A DNA stretch of 64,000 nt from Impatiens glandulifera (Eukaryota; Streptophyta; Magnoliopsida; Ericales; Balsaminaceae), in NCBI RefSeq assembly GCF_907164915.1, contig NC_061870.1:3934273-3998272 (forward strand), in the 5' to 3' direction. Below are positions 12,404 to 23,649 of this stretch, one piece after another; positions within the stretch are counted from its first letter, which is position 1; every line of letters begins with the position of its first letter. Both the position numbers and the translations under genes were made by a program. The notes under the pieces were generated by a model. It was not told the origin of the DNA, ran no database searches, and saw nothing but the letters and a program-made list of their open reading frames with translations.

Positions 12404-12992
12404 TAAGGGTGGAAAAATTATCGATATTAAAGGTATATCGAAAATACCGTACCGCAATATATTGATAATATCAATTTTTAAAGTATATCGAAAAAAGGTA
12501 AGGTATGATACCGATACCAAAATTATTGGAATGGTAAAGGTATGAGATTTTTAAAATTTTGGTATATCGAGATATACCAAAATACCGAAATAGTATTTAT
12601 AAGTTAATATATATATATATAATACTTATAAGAAAATAATTTAAGAGATTTGATATTAATTTAATTATAAAAATATAATTTTTGAATAAAATATAAATAT
12701 AATTATACTTAAATATTATTCAATATATGTAATCTCTACTTTACCGATAAGATTGATTTTTTTTTAAAATTAATATGTTTTTTAGGTATCAAAGGTATAA
12801 TACTGATACCGTACTAAAATTAAGGTATACCGAAATCAAGGTAAGGTAAATGTATGATTGTTTTGTATACCGAAATTAAGGTATATCGAAATCAAGGTAA
12901 GGTAAAGGTATGCATTTTTTGCATACTGAAATTTTTGGTAAGATATAAGGTATGGATAAAATATTAAAGTATATCGTACCGACCTACCCCTA
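12404..12992. mobile_element. hAT-like MITE with 8-bp TSD
   Basis: 589 bp beginning TAAGGGTGGAAAAAT and ending CGACCTACCCCTA, flanked by a perfect 8-bp duplication TATATTGA (12396-12403 and 12993-13000). The interior is built from short repeats such as GGTATATCGAAA and GGTAAGGTAAAGGTATG and holds no real coding frame. 8-bp duplications and TAGGG-type ends are characteristic of hAT elements. It is inserted within the CACTA element. Confidence 0.8.
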
Positions 12993-14640
12993 TATATTGA
13001 ACAATATACAATTCTAATTTTCTTATAGCTTATGAAGCCCAAGACTAATCCCACCCATCATGGTGCATTCTCCAATATCATTTGACAATATTATACAACT
13101 CATATAATTGTCATAAAACTAAATCACTTGAAAACATAAACATGAATTTACATTACTTGACAACATTAAAAGAACTCATATATGGAACATAAAACTTAAA
13201 TACTTAAAACTTACTAAATAAGTTTCTTGAAATATTAACCTATTAATTAGACAACATTAAAAAACTCATATACTGAATATAAAACTAAATCATTTGAAAT
13301 CTTACTAAATAAATTTCATAAAAAACTAACTTAGTAATTAGACAATATTAAACATTAAACTAAATCACTTGACAACATTAAAAAACTCATATATTGAACA
13401 TGAAATTAAATCACTTGAAAACTTACTAAATAAATTTCATAAAATACTAACCTACAATTCAACCTTCTTAAATGTATTTATTAATTGTTCAAACCTTGGG
13501 GGTACAACTTTTTTTAGGAGACAATTTCTTTTTGTAGTTGGGGGTAGTTGTTTTGGGGTTATTCGTCTTGAAGAGTGTTATTTTTCTTTAGGGGATATTA
13601 TTATTTTGTTATGTTTAAAAGATGAAACTTTCGTCTTTAGAACCTTTTTGTCCTTTTTTATTTTTGTATCGCCAATTTCATATTCACGTACATCATATAA
13701 CCAATAACAAACTTTGTTAAGACATAAATAACTATATAAACCAAAATATAACTTTATCAACCAAATCATATCTCGTCAAATTCTATATATTAAGATTCAC
13801 TTAGATCCCGCTTTCTTTGAGATTGTCTACTCATATTGCAAGATGCACTATTCAACCAATATGAATTACAAAACCAATTAGAACTCAAACATTGGATCTT
13901 GAAGTTGAAAAAACTACAGTTTTAGAAGTTAAATAAGATATTCAAACAACCCCTAAACTACAACCTAATTCTATACTAACAAACATGTTAAAAAAAAAAC
14001 CAATCACTTAAGAGCAACACTTATTCATTCATTAACTATAAAAAAGATAAATAAGTTTAACATGTCAAATAAACTCATAAGTAAATATTTATAATCTAGT
14101 TGAAGTGCAACATAATATTAGACTTGTCAGAATATGACAGTAAATCAATATCAAATACAAAACCACCACTATATTATTCATTCACCAAACTAATGGTGTT
14201 GTTTGCATTAAAGAATGATGGTCAATCCTAAAGATAAACACACTAAAGAACCAGATATCCAATATTCTATGAATTATGGACAATCCTAAAGAGGAACAAA
14301 AAAACATTTTCAAGAATCAAATAATAAATTGGTATTCAATCTATTTATTCTAACAATTTCAACCAAACACTAATAGTTGTATCTCATCTTTCAATCATGT
14401 TTTTTCTATCAACCATATATATACACTACTGAACAAACAAATCAAACATTGAATGTCAAAACTAAACAGAAAACAGAAAACAAATGTGAAAACAGAAAAC
14501 CAAACAAAAAACAGAAAACAAAACAGAAAACAAAACAAAACTGAAAACAATTTTGAAAACAATTTAAGATATTGAAAACTAGATATTGAGAACTTATCAT
14601 ACATCTAACAAGACATTAAAAATTGAAAACTGAAAACTTG
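12993..14640. other. AT-rich CACTA interior, no gene recognised
   Basis: Contains diverged local repeats: an actaaatcacttgaaaactta block recurs around 13120-13420, and an A-rich AAACAGAAAACAAAA run lies at ~14464-14560. The 112-codon plus frame at 13369-13707 and the antisense frame over it show no family resemblance. Confidence 0.4.
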
Positions 14641-14718
14641 AATAATCTTAAAAAATATTATACATGTAACACGAAGAATCGGTTATCGGCAAAGTTTTGG
14701 TTGGGATGCGGCTATGTT

Positions 14719-15498
14719 ACAGCAGGGTTTCGGCATGTTTACGGCTAGGTTCAGCGTGTTTGTGACTAAGGTTCGGCAAGATTGAGGGTGCATTTTAGTA
14801 GGGGAGATTTTCGGGTTGAGAGAGTGTTCGATTTTGAGAGATAGGAAAGGTTTGCAGATAGGGTTAGGCGGGATTGCGGTTAAGTTTGCGGCTAGATTCG
14901 TCCATGATGTGGGTGGAAGAGGGATGCGTGATTCAGGGATATTCGAGCATTAGAGGAATGGTGGAAGAGAAAGGCATGAGTCGGGGTGATTTTAGTGTAG
15001 AGTGAGGCGGTAGGGTTTATGATTTTGGTGTAGAGGGAGTCGGGGGAGAGAGAATGATTTGGGGGAAATGATAGGAAATGAGTTTTGGTATAAAAAAATA
15101 TTTTACGTTTAGCGTGTTTGAGGCGTGTTTACGGTTAGGTTCAGCGTGTTTGTGGCTAAGGTTCGGCAGGGTTGAGGGTGTATTTTAGTAGGGAATATTT
15201 TCGGGTTGAGAGAGTGTTCGATTCTGAGAGATAGGAAAGGTTTGAAGCTAGGGTTAGGAGGGATTGCAGTTAAGTTTGCGGCTAGATTCGTCTATGATGT
15301 GGGTGGAAGAGGGATGCGTGATTCAGGGATATTCGAGCATTAAAGGAATGGTGGAAGAGGGAAGCATGAGTCGGGGTGATTTTGGTGTAGAGTGAGGCGG
15401 TAGGGTTTAGGATTTTGGTGTAGATGGAGTCGGGGAGAGAGAATGATTTGGGGGAAATGATAGGAAATGAGTTTTGGTATAAAAAAATATTTTACGTG
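14719..15498. repeat. Tandem duplication of a 390-bp unit
   Basis: Two adjacent copies, about 14719-15108 and 15109-15498, align at a constant offset of 390 bp with few differences: GTTTACGGCTAGGTTCAGCG against GTTTACGGTTAGGTTCAGCG, both ending tataaaaaaatattttacg. The unit is G-rich on the plus strand, unlike the surrounding AT-rich DNA. I see no coding potential. Confidence 0.85.
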
Positions 15499-15519
15499 GT
15501 ATATTAAAAAATTTCGACT

Positions 15520-16490
15520 GAAGGTAACTACTACAATGTTTGCATTAAATAATACATATCGTAACATAATTTAGGAGTAAAGAGTTCTGCAACTATGTAT
15601 GCCTTAATTTGGAATTAACGTTGAACTAGGGTTGTAAATGAATCAAATACATTTGATTCGATTCGGTATTCGTATTCGAATTTTGATATTCGTATTCGTA
15701 ATTTTGTGATTCAAATTCGAATAAAAATATTCGATTCGATTCGACTAATAAACGAATACGAATACAAAATCAAGATATTCGATTCGGTATTCGCTAATAT
15801 TTGATTAAATATTCGATTATATATATATATATACCGTTTTATTAATTTTAATTTTATAAATATTATTTATTCTAAAACTCTAGTACATATATACATTTCT
15901 TCGGCTGAAAACTTGAAACCCACATTAAAAAAATCGAATCAAATAATCGAATTGGATCGAATAATACGAATATCAATTTCAAATCGAATACGAATCACAT
16001 TAATTATTCGAAAAAATTCCGAATACAAATACGAATATTCGAATAGTTTCACGAATACGAATCGAATACAGTAATATTCGCTTCGATTCGATTCGTTTAC
16101 AACCCTACGTTGAACTACAATAGGTTCAACAATAATATAACTTAACGGTCAATGTTGTTTTTAATGCAAATCCAATGGAATGTTTTGTAATTTTTGTTCA
16201 ACTCTTGGGTAAAAAATACGTATTTAAATAGCAACCACATATGCATCAACCTATTATTAGCGCTAAACTACAATAGGTTCAACAATAATATATATTGAAG
16301 GACAATGCTATTTATAATGCAGATCCAATGGCATGTTTTGTAATTATTTTTCAACTCTTGGGTAACAATTGCATATTTACATAGAAACTATCAATGCATT
16401 AATCTTCATTTAGCGTTGAATTGCATATTGAAGGTCAATGTCGTTTTTAATGCAGATCCAATGTAATTTTGAGTAATTATTCTTCTTATT
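15520..16490. repeat. ~153-bp tandem repeats interrupted by a MITE
   Basis: Units marked by gcgttgaactacaatagg, gaccaatgttgtttttaatg-like and ttcaactcttgggta segments start near 16112, 16265 and 16413. Part of an earlier unit lies at 15520-15626, left of the MITE. The offsets are close to 153 bp, the same period as the array at 19560-20490. Confidence 0.65.
15627..16107. mobile_element. hAT-like MITE with perfect 8-bp TSD
   Basis: 481 bp with terminal inverted repeats TAGGGTTGTAAATGAATC and, reversed, TAGGGTTGTAAACGAATC, flanked by a perfect 8-bp duplication CGTTGAAC (15619-15626 and 16108-16115). The interior is made of GATTCGATTCG / TTCGTATTCG repeats that can fold back on themselves. No coding frame. 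Confidence 0.92.
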
Positions 16491-16639
16491 CACGAACAAC
16501 AAAATATGTGATGTTCAAATACTTATTTTTATTTCATATAATTAGAATATTGCAGAATTTAACAAAAAATATTAGGCAAAATCATATGCAATTAACTCAG
16601 CAGTAACATTTCAAACTACAACATCAAAATATGTCATCT

Positions 16640-17112
16640 CCTAATTAATTTTCCCTTTCTAAATCTTCATCATCTCTATTTGTACTATTATTCGAATAAG
16701 TTTGTTGATGATCAATTTCCTCCAAAGCACTTCCAATCAATTCAGTTTTATCAAATTCATCTAACTCACCATGAATAATATTGCGATCACTCAAATAGTT
16801 GACATCATATAACGGAATATGAAGGGGAATATATAATCTATGGTAGAGTACTTTAGTTGATACACCACTTCATTTGTCTATATTTTCTATTTTTTCTCTT
16901 GCTTTTATTTTGCAAACGGCCATCCTTCCAGAATTACGATCATTCGTTGTGGTTGAATAGTTCGAATAGTAAACTTGTATTACTTGTTGAGCATGAACAA
17001 ATTGGTTGTTCTTAGTATATTTATGTCTCATGTTCACATCAATCAATCTATACGTTTCATTAGCTCTAGTACCTCTAATAAGATCTAACCATAAACATTT
17101 AAATAGTACCAC
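16640..17112 (-). pseudogene. CACTA transposase C-terminal remnant (DUF4216-like)
   Basis: The minus-strand frame 17112-16870 begins VLFKCLWLDL, followed by ETYRLIDVNMRHKY, FVHAQQVIQVYY and an MAVCKIKAREKIENID segment. This is the order seen in the DUF4216 domain at the C-terminus of plant CACTA transposases (V-L-F-K-C-x-W, V-N-x-N/R, P-F-x-x-A-x-Q-x-x-Q-V-F-Y). After one stop at 16870 the same style of sequence continues to about 16640 with an acidic tail. The catalytic Transposase_21 portion is missing here. The strand agrees with the two-exon gene near the right terminus. Confidence 0.65.
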
Positions 17113-18600
17113 ATGTAAACATGGACCTGGTTATTCTAATTCAATAATCTCCTCTAAAGTCCATAGTAATTAGAATCATTTGCATGATCGCAAATACAAC
17201 TATTCATCGAACGAAACTAAAAAAAGTAAAACCGATATGAAAATCAAAACCTATTTTTGGATTTTTAAAAACCGAGGCTAAAGAGGCCTTTAACACATGT
17301 ATCAAATAAGTGATGCCTGAAATGTGATCGAGCACTTCAGAATAGCCACCACACACCTTGAACAACAAACGAAATCAAAACTCCAAAATATAAAAATTTA
17401 GGCATTTAAAATTTACACCGTTTTAATCGGTCTAAATGGTCTAGAAAGATTAAATGAAGTGTTTAGAACTAAATACAATAACAAAAAGATAGAACATGAA
17501 ATTAAAATTTTTCTTCAAATCGGGTTTCATAAAAATCGAAGTGTTACCAGATGAATAGAAGCAATATAAACAATTACACAAGTTCTAAAACAGTTGATGA
17601 ACAACTACCAATTAGCCCGTAATCAATTGAACTAAGTAGTAGGAAAAAAACCTTGAAGGTTTAGAAAGGTAAATGACGGAATTTTATTAGAAACTCTCTT
17701 TGCTTTCTCTTTAAAGTTTTTCCTCCTCTTCAAATGGCTTTAGAAAGGTAATAAAGACACCCCTGCATCGATTCATTCAAACGTTGTTAGGAATCACTTG
17801 GCCTCCACTATTGTGATGAATGATTCCAATGCATGCAGTTTGGCAACACTTGTTTAATCTATTAGTATTATATGGGCACAACCTTCGAGTTTGAATAAGG
17901 TTAGACATAATTCGACTTAGAATTTGATTAAACATGTAGTATATTCTATTATATCCATTAATTAAGGTAATCAAACGCTAAAAAACTTCTCTAATAATTC
18001 ATTTCAATTTGAACCCAATCCCAAATTAAAATCATTTTATCCAAAGTAAATTAAATATGATATATTGTACTAGATAAAAAAATAATTTAATTCATGTAGA
18101 TGTTTTTATTTCTTTTAAAGTAGTTTTTTGTGTGGATAACTTTGGGCTCTCGTCTATAAAAAAAGGATATTTAGGTTAATTAATCGAAATCACATTCTTT
18201 CTATATAAAAATAATTTAATTTGTTATATGTTTTTGAATATGTGAAGAAGAGAAAATGCTTAAAAATAAGAATTATGAGGTAACTATTACTAAAAAAATC
18301 AAATCTTTTATGCTAATATGAATATATTTGAAAAGCATACATGATTGTTTTATTTAGTGTTGCAAATAATATTTTTAATTATTTAAATAAAATGATACTG
18401 AGGTCGATTAATAACATAATCATGAGTTAAATTAGTTATCCATTTAATTTATTATAGGAAAAGGAGATAAAAAGATATTAAAAAATATATAAAATTACAT
18501 ATTTTATATTTAATTTATACACACTAAATTAAAGTTATAAGAATTTTTTTTGATAATATCTTACAATTCTGAGTTTTTTCCTGGAAGTTAAAACCGGTAA
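17113..18600. other. CACTA interior, no gene recognised
   Basis: AT-rich sequence on both strands, probably decayed upstream transposase and introns. The 65-codon minus frame at 17777-17974 has no recognisable feature. Confidence 0.4.
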
Positions 18601-18619
18601 TGACATTCACAACTATAAA

Positions 18620-19305
18620 TAGAGTCGCAACTATGGCAGGGTAGTACACTCTGCTTACTCCAACCCCTACTCTAAGAAAAAGACTAAAGGCCCCGTATAA
18701 AGATGAAAAAGAGCTAAAGGGCCAGGCTGAGTCAGAAAGAATTGTTGGAAAACTCTTTGTGAACATTAGGGAAAGGAGAGTGAGGGGAAGAGGGGGCAGC
18801 CCACAGCCCGATCATCCAATCTGCTCCAACAGACAATAATGGTTCTGTAGTTAATGCAACTTTCGTCCCTTTCGTGTACCCATCAGACGGTAGCCCTTTA
18901 GGGGATTCTTTAAGGACCGAGTCAATCTAGTAGATTGACAGAACGCAAAAAACCTTCCCCTAGAAGGCGATCGTGTTATACACAGGATTTCGAAATACTG
19001 ATGTCATTATTCTCACTTCTGATATCTCCAGGTTTTGTTACCAAGAACCTTCCCCGATAGACAAAACGTCCCGCTACTGATATTTGAAAAACTTGCTTTC
19101 AAGGTCTCGTCGCTTCGGTGAATCACTTGAGCCCTGATAAATTTTCGGTGCCATAGAGCTAAACTAGTGAGCTATTACGCATTCTTCAAAGGATGGCAGC
19201 TTCAATGGCCACCTCCTGGTTGTCATCGCTCATTCACTTCCCTTTCCACTAAGTGATTGCTTAGGGACCTTAGCGTACGATCCAAGCTGTATGATATAGC
19301 ATCAC
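18620..19305 (-). pseudogene. Nuclear-integrated mitochondrial DNA with antisense LSU (26S) rRNA fragment
   Basis: A ~700-bp block is clearly more GC-rich than its surroundings. From about 19080 it reads as the reverse complement of plant mitochondrial large-subunit rRNA: gtgagctattacgcattctt, ggatggcagcttcaatgg, cctcctggttgtcatcgctc, and cacttccctttccactaagt followed by cttagggaccttagcgtacg are conserved landmarks of the rRNA domain II region. The preceding 18840-19080 (cccatcagacggtagccctt) also looks organellar, but I cannot place it. Small indels relative to the usual rRNA indicate a non-functional copy. It sits inside the CACTA element. Confidence 0.7.
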
Positions 19306-19559
19306 TCATCCATATTAAAACAAAATAAAATTAGATAACTTGAAATTAAAAACGAGATTCTAAAATATTTATGATAAAAATTTTAAACTCAAAAAACTTG
19401 TGAGTGTTTATAAACTACTATATATTATAACACTATTTCTCAAAAAAATATTGAACAAGTTAAAAACGAGATTATGAAATGTTAATATATTCTTCAAACA
19501 TAGTGTTGAAATCTATTAACAACAGATCATTTGTTGACTAAATAATAAAAAATAAGGTA
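19306..19559. other. AT-rich spacer between NUMT and repeat array
   Basis: Short AT-rich segment, nothing recognised. Confidence 0.4.
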
Positions 19560-20490
19560 GAAAGCATAAGTTAGTTTAGTGTAAATGTTACTACACTCTT
19601 ATACAATGAAATTATAACATAGGGTTGAAAAATATATACTAAAAATGACATTCGATGTGCACTAGATTTTGCAATAATACGTATCATTGATAATGCAAAT
19701 ATTAAAGCAATTCGGCATTGAACATGATTTAGTTCAAAATTTACTTTATTCTCTAATAGAGGAATTATAACAGAGAGTTGAAAAATATATACTAAATATT
19801 CCATTCATTCTGCACTAACTTTTGCAATAATACGTATTATCAATATTGCAAAGATTAAACCAATTCGGCGTTGAACACGGTTTAGTGTAAAATTTACTAC
19901 ACTCTCAAATAGGGGAATTATAACAAAGAGTTGAAAAATATTTACTAAAAATTTCATTCATTCTGCACTAGTTTTAGCACTAATACATATTATAAATATT
20001 GCAAAGATTAAACCAATTCGGCGTTGAACACGGTTTATTTCAAAGGTTACTACACTCTCAAACATGGGAATTATAATAGTGAGTTGAAAAATATTTACTA
20101 AAAATGTCATTCATTATGCATTATTTTTTGCAATAATACATATTATCAATATTGCAAAGATTAAAGCAATTCAGCGTTGAAAACGGTTTAGTGCAAAATT
20201 TACTGTACTCTCAAATAGGGGATTAATACCCGAGAGTTGATAAATATATATTATACATGACATTTGGTTTGCACTAGTCTTCGCAATAATATATATTATA
20301 GTTATTGTAAACTTTAAAATAATTCGGCGTTGAATATGGTTTAATGCAAAATTTAATGAACTCTCATATAGGGGAATTATAACAGAGAGTTGAAAAATAT
20401 TTAATAAAAAAACCATTAATTCAACACTAGTTTTCGCAATAATAAGTATTATTAATATTGCAAAGACTAAAGTAATTTGGTGTTGAAGAA
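19560..20490. repeat. Array of ~153-bp tandem repeats (about six units)
   Basis: The marker AATTCGGCGTTGAA recurs at 19709, 19862, 20015, 20168, 20322 and, diverged, 20474, at spacings of 152-154 bp. Each unit also carries TTTACTACACTCTCAAATAG and GCAATAATACATATTAT. The period equals 51 codons, so minus-strand frames (19804-19571, 20416-20171) stay open through more than one unit and show repeating peptides (SVIIPLYES-like), which I regard as by-products of the repeat. Confidence 0.85.
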
Positions 20491-20864
20491 CTTAAATAAT
20501 TTCAACATATTGTTATTGCAAAAATAAAAGCAATGAGACAATGAATGTATATGAATATGCAAATATTATTGTAGATTGATACTGTAGCCGAGACTTGAAA
20601 CATTTTTATTGAGCTAGACATTTATTAGCAATATTATTCACAATAATTTTCTTGGAAAATATGCCTAAATTAGTGCATATTTTATAAAAAATGAATGTAA
20701 AATTTAATTTTTTAAAGACTAAACTATAACCATAATCTTTTCAAAAATTATGTAAGAAAAAAAAATATATAAATCATAACCATAACATGTTAAGCATAAA
20801 TAATCATATAACCAAAAGTTATAAATATTATTAAGAATTAACAAATGAACAACTAAACAAGTGT
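20491..20864. other. AT-rich 3' flank of the two-exon CACTA gene
   Basis: Would be the 3' untranslated region of the minus-strand gene. No other feature seen. Confidence 0.4.
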
Positions 20865-21460
20865 TCAATAACCAAAAATATAATTATTTATAGAAAAAAA
20901 ATACTCATAACCAAAACAACCAAGCCATTGTTCAAAAACTTCATACAAACCATTCAAAAGAAGTAAAAGTTCAGAAATTAAATTCTTCTTTTTGTTGCCT
21001 TCCAAACTATTTTCCATGTTCTGTGCATCTATGACACCCAACACATATTCAATCAAATTATTTTCTACTGACAAAACTTCTTTGTTCTAATTAATTTAAA
21101 CAAAAAAATCAGTACTATCAAAACTCGAAAAATGTAACATTTTAATAAAAATCAAAGCATCTACAAAATATGACATACCTTCTCCGTCGTGTCATTGACA
21201 ACCTTGATAGTTGTACTTTTTATTTTCTGCATATCAACAAGGATATTATGTATACCTTCATTTGTAGCCTTCAACTTGGAATCTAAGATTGTCATTCTTG
21301 AATTAGAGGCTACAAACTCCGCTTTCAAGGTTTTGACCTTTGTAGATGCTCTCTCTGGTGCGGTTTCCTTCTCATCTTCGAAGCTTATGTCATAGAAAGG
21401 AGTGGATGAGCTTGGTGTTCTTGAAAGAAGATGTTTGTGAGAAAATCTTGTTACAACCAC
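20865..21460 (-). CDS. Two-exon CACTA-encoded protein, 167 aa (TNPA-like position)
   Basis: Exon 1 (21460-21179, 94 codons) starts MVVTRFSHKH and has a Ser/Thr-rich N-terminus, an acidic patch (FEDEKE) and a Lys/Asn-rich segment likely to form a coiled coil (LKAEFVASNSRMTILDSKLK). It ends AAG, followed by a strong donor, GTATGTCA. The 92-bp intron (21178-21087) ends TTAATTAG. Exon 2 (21086-20865) continues in the same frame (phase 0) through VENNLIEYVLGVIDAQNMEN and a Leu-rich helix to a TGA. Upstream on the minus strand is a CT-rich leader (ctcttctctctctaaacc). The position, just inside the right terminus and reading inward, matches the first gene of CACTA elements, whose product binds subterminal repeats. 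I find no known domain. The splice sites are predicted by eye. Confidence 0.55.
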
Positions 21461-21639
21461 GAGGAAATGAAGAAAGAAAGGTTTAGAGAGAGAAGAGATG
21501 GAAATATGTTGAAGAAATTGAGAGATGAAAAATATGAAGTGCTGAAGAAAATTTAATGATGGCGTGTGGATGTTGAAAAGAAGATTATTGTTGGCTGAAT
21601 TGATGGTGAAACGGGAACTGAGGAGACTTAATTTATTAA

Positions 21640-22318
21640 GACTCGCAACTACTCTTGAATTGAATATTTATTAATATTTTAAAAATTACGTTTCAAGTGA
21701 ATATTCATATAGTTTAATGCACATTTTAATGCTAAGAGATTATTTATAATTTTTAATGCGAAACCTACTGTTAATAGATTACTAATAATTTTTTTCAGAA
21801 TTATTAAATATGATATATTGCATAATTCTTGCAAAAAGATTATATATAATTTTTATTGCGAAACGTATTCCTGGTACATTACAAATATTTCAAACAAAAT
21901 TTTCAAAACTAATAAAAATATATGCAATGTAGATTACAATAATAACATTTCATACCATTGTAGAACTGGTTGCGAAGATATTATATATAATAATTAATGC
22001 ATAACTTAATGCTAAATATTACGAATATTTCGAAAAATATTACAAAACTATTATATAAAATCGTAATATAGTTTGCAGTAATATATTATAATAGAATTGC
22101 AGTAACAGTTGCGAATATATTGTTCCATTTATTTGTGATTTTAATTTGCAATAATCACAATCTTATTTATATAATATTTAGTACAATAGTTAATGGAAAT
22201 AAATTTTATTGCAAAAGATTTTGCAAACATTGTCGTGAATATATGTTAGTATTATTATCAGCATTATTTTGTGACTTCCTTATTACTATATGTTGCGATT
22301 TTATAGTTTTTTTTAGTG
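21640..22318 (-). repeat. CACTA right terminal and subterminal repeats
   Basis: Dense copies of TTGCGAA, GCAATAAT and AATGC motifs, as in the left subterminal region, ending at TTTTTTTTAGTG. This would also hold the promoter of the minus-strand gene. Confidence 0.7.
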
Positions 22319-23640
22319 ACATGTGAATTCCTAAATTCTTAGTCTTTTAATCTTTAGGATAATTATTTTGTGAGGATTTATTTTCCTAAGCTCTAGGTTG
22401 TTCTTTAATTTTATACATATATATACATTTATTTTATTTTGTACAAAAACACATAAGATTTCACTAAAAAGTGAACAAAAATCACGCTTAGTCGTAAGGT
22501 ATGAAAAATGAAAAAAAAACTCTAAAGAATAAACTGTGATATATATTTTAAAAGACAAAAGAGAATTAGTAGAGACCAAAGGGCATTATGAGACATAGTG
22601 CGTGGGCCCTTTCCCACAAGTAACAAAGTGCCGAACTCGAATGAATCTCTAATTGTGGTGTGCATGCGCCTACAATATTTTCTCTATTTTATAAAAATTA
22701 GGTGGTGACTCTATAATAATGAGGTTGCTTAAAAATGAAAAAACATCTAATTAGACCTATGATGTTTTTCTCATTAAATATCCCAATTTCTGACAGATTT
22801 CACGGGATGATAAGTTATAGAGTCATCTACAAAGTCTTGTTTTTAAAACATAAATTTTCAATAACCTAAAATTGATTCCCCTCACAAATAGTTTTTAAAA
22901 AAGAATCCCCATACAAGGTTTGGGAAGTTTCGTAAAAAAACAATTGCGCACACTTTTTCCCTTGTCCTTCAGCCTTTTGCCTTTCTTGTTTGTCTTAACT
23001 CGTCTCTCGTAGGTGTCTAGTTGTATAAAGGTCAAAACTTTTGGTTGAGGTCTTCACTTTCATCGTTTCTCCCCACTTGACAAAGTATGAGGCATATATC
23101 TCGTCTTCGATAACGCTTTATGTTTAAGACTTCCCTCTTAGAGGATGTCATCTTGTTTAACACGAATGTTTCGTGGTTTTGTCCAAAATATGGTAATGAG
23201 ATGTATAAATGATGAAGATCGTGGCATCAAGTATATTCCTACCTATATAAAAAATATTAAAGAAAAGCAAATGTTTTGTCATTTTTTCGAAATGTACTCA
23301 TGGGAGCCTATAACTATAATACATACATGTATTACTTAAATATAGTAGGCTTGTAAACAAACCTCTGGTGTGGTGATTGATGGATATTAGTAATCTATTT
23401 TTTATTTCTAATTAAATCATAGTAGAAAGTTAGCTCCTCTGCATCTCAATAAAATCCTTTGAGGTAATAGATCATATCTCAATCGCCTTAACGCTACATA
23501 TAAAAGACAATCACACTTGGAAGAAATGATTGATCCCGACACTTAGGTATAAACTCATAGAACATCAATCAAGCATTATTTCTCATTGCAAGTAAATGAG
23601 TGAAGGTGGGTGACGTATAATTTTTCACCCTTATTATTAT
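22319..23640. repeat. Probable gypsy LTR fragment and unassigned sequence
   Basis: Around 22600-22790 there are phrases common in Tat/Ogre LTRs and untranslated regions (gggccctttcccacaag, ttaggtggtgactctataat). The edges are not visible. The rest to 23640, including a (TTA)n and poly-T run at ~23630, shows no gene. The 64-codon frame at 23145 is unsupported. Confidence 0.35.
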
Positions 23641-23649
23641 TATTTTTTT

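Larger units (their letters stand above)
11135..22318 (-). mobile_element. Complete CACTA (En/Spm) DNA transposon, 11.2 kb
   Basis: The left end reads CACTACAAAAAAATAC and the right end, reverse-complemented, CACTAAAAAAAACTAT. Both are flanked by ACA (11132-11134 and 22319-22321), the 3-bp target duplication typical of CACTA elements. Subterminal regions (11150-12350 and 21640-22300) are crowded with TTTGCAATA / TTGCATTA / GCGAA motifs, matching the known subterminal repeats bound by transposase. Genes run on the minus strand from the right end: a two-exon ORF (21460-20865) and a DUF4216-bearing transposase remnant (~17112-16640). The interior is swollen by MITEs, repeat arrays and a mitochondrial fragment. 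The transposase is broken, so the element is non-autonomous now. Confidence 0.85.

Noticed and set aside
18620..19305. Possibility that the rRNA-like block is a nuclear or plastid rRNA gene
   Set aside because: Only a fragment, with indels, and its phrasing fits plant mitochondrial 26S better; too short for a functional rRNA.
19571..20416. Minus-strand repetitive peptides over the 153-bp array
   Set aside because: The period is a multiple of three, so the frame stays open by chance; hydrophobic AT-driven residues and no start context.
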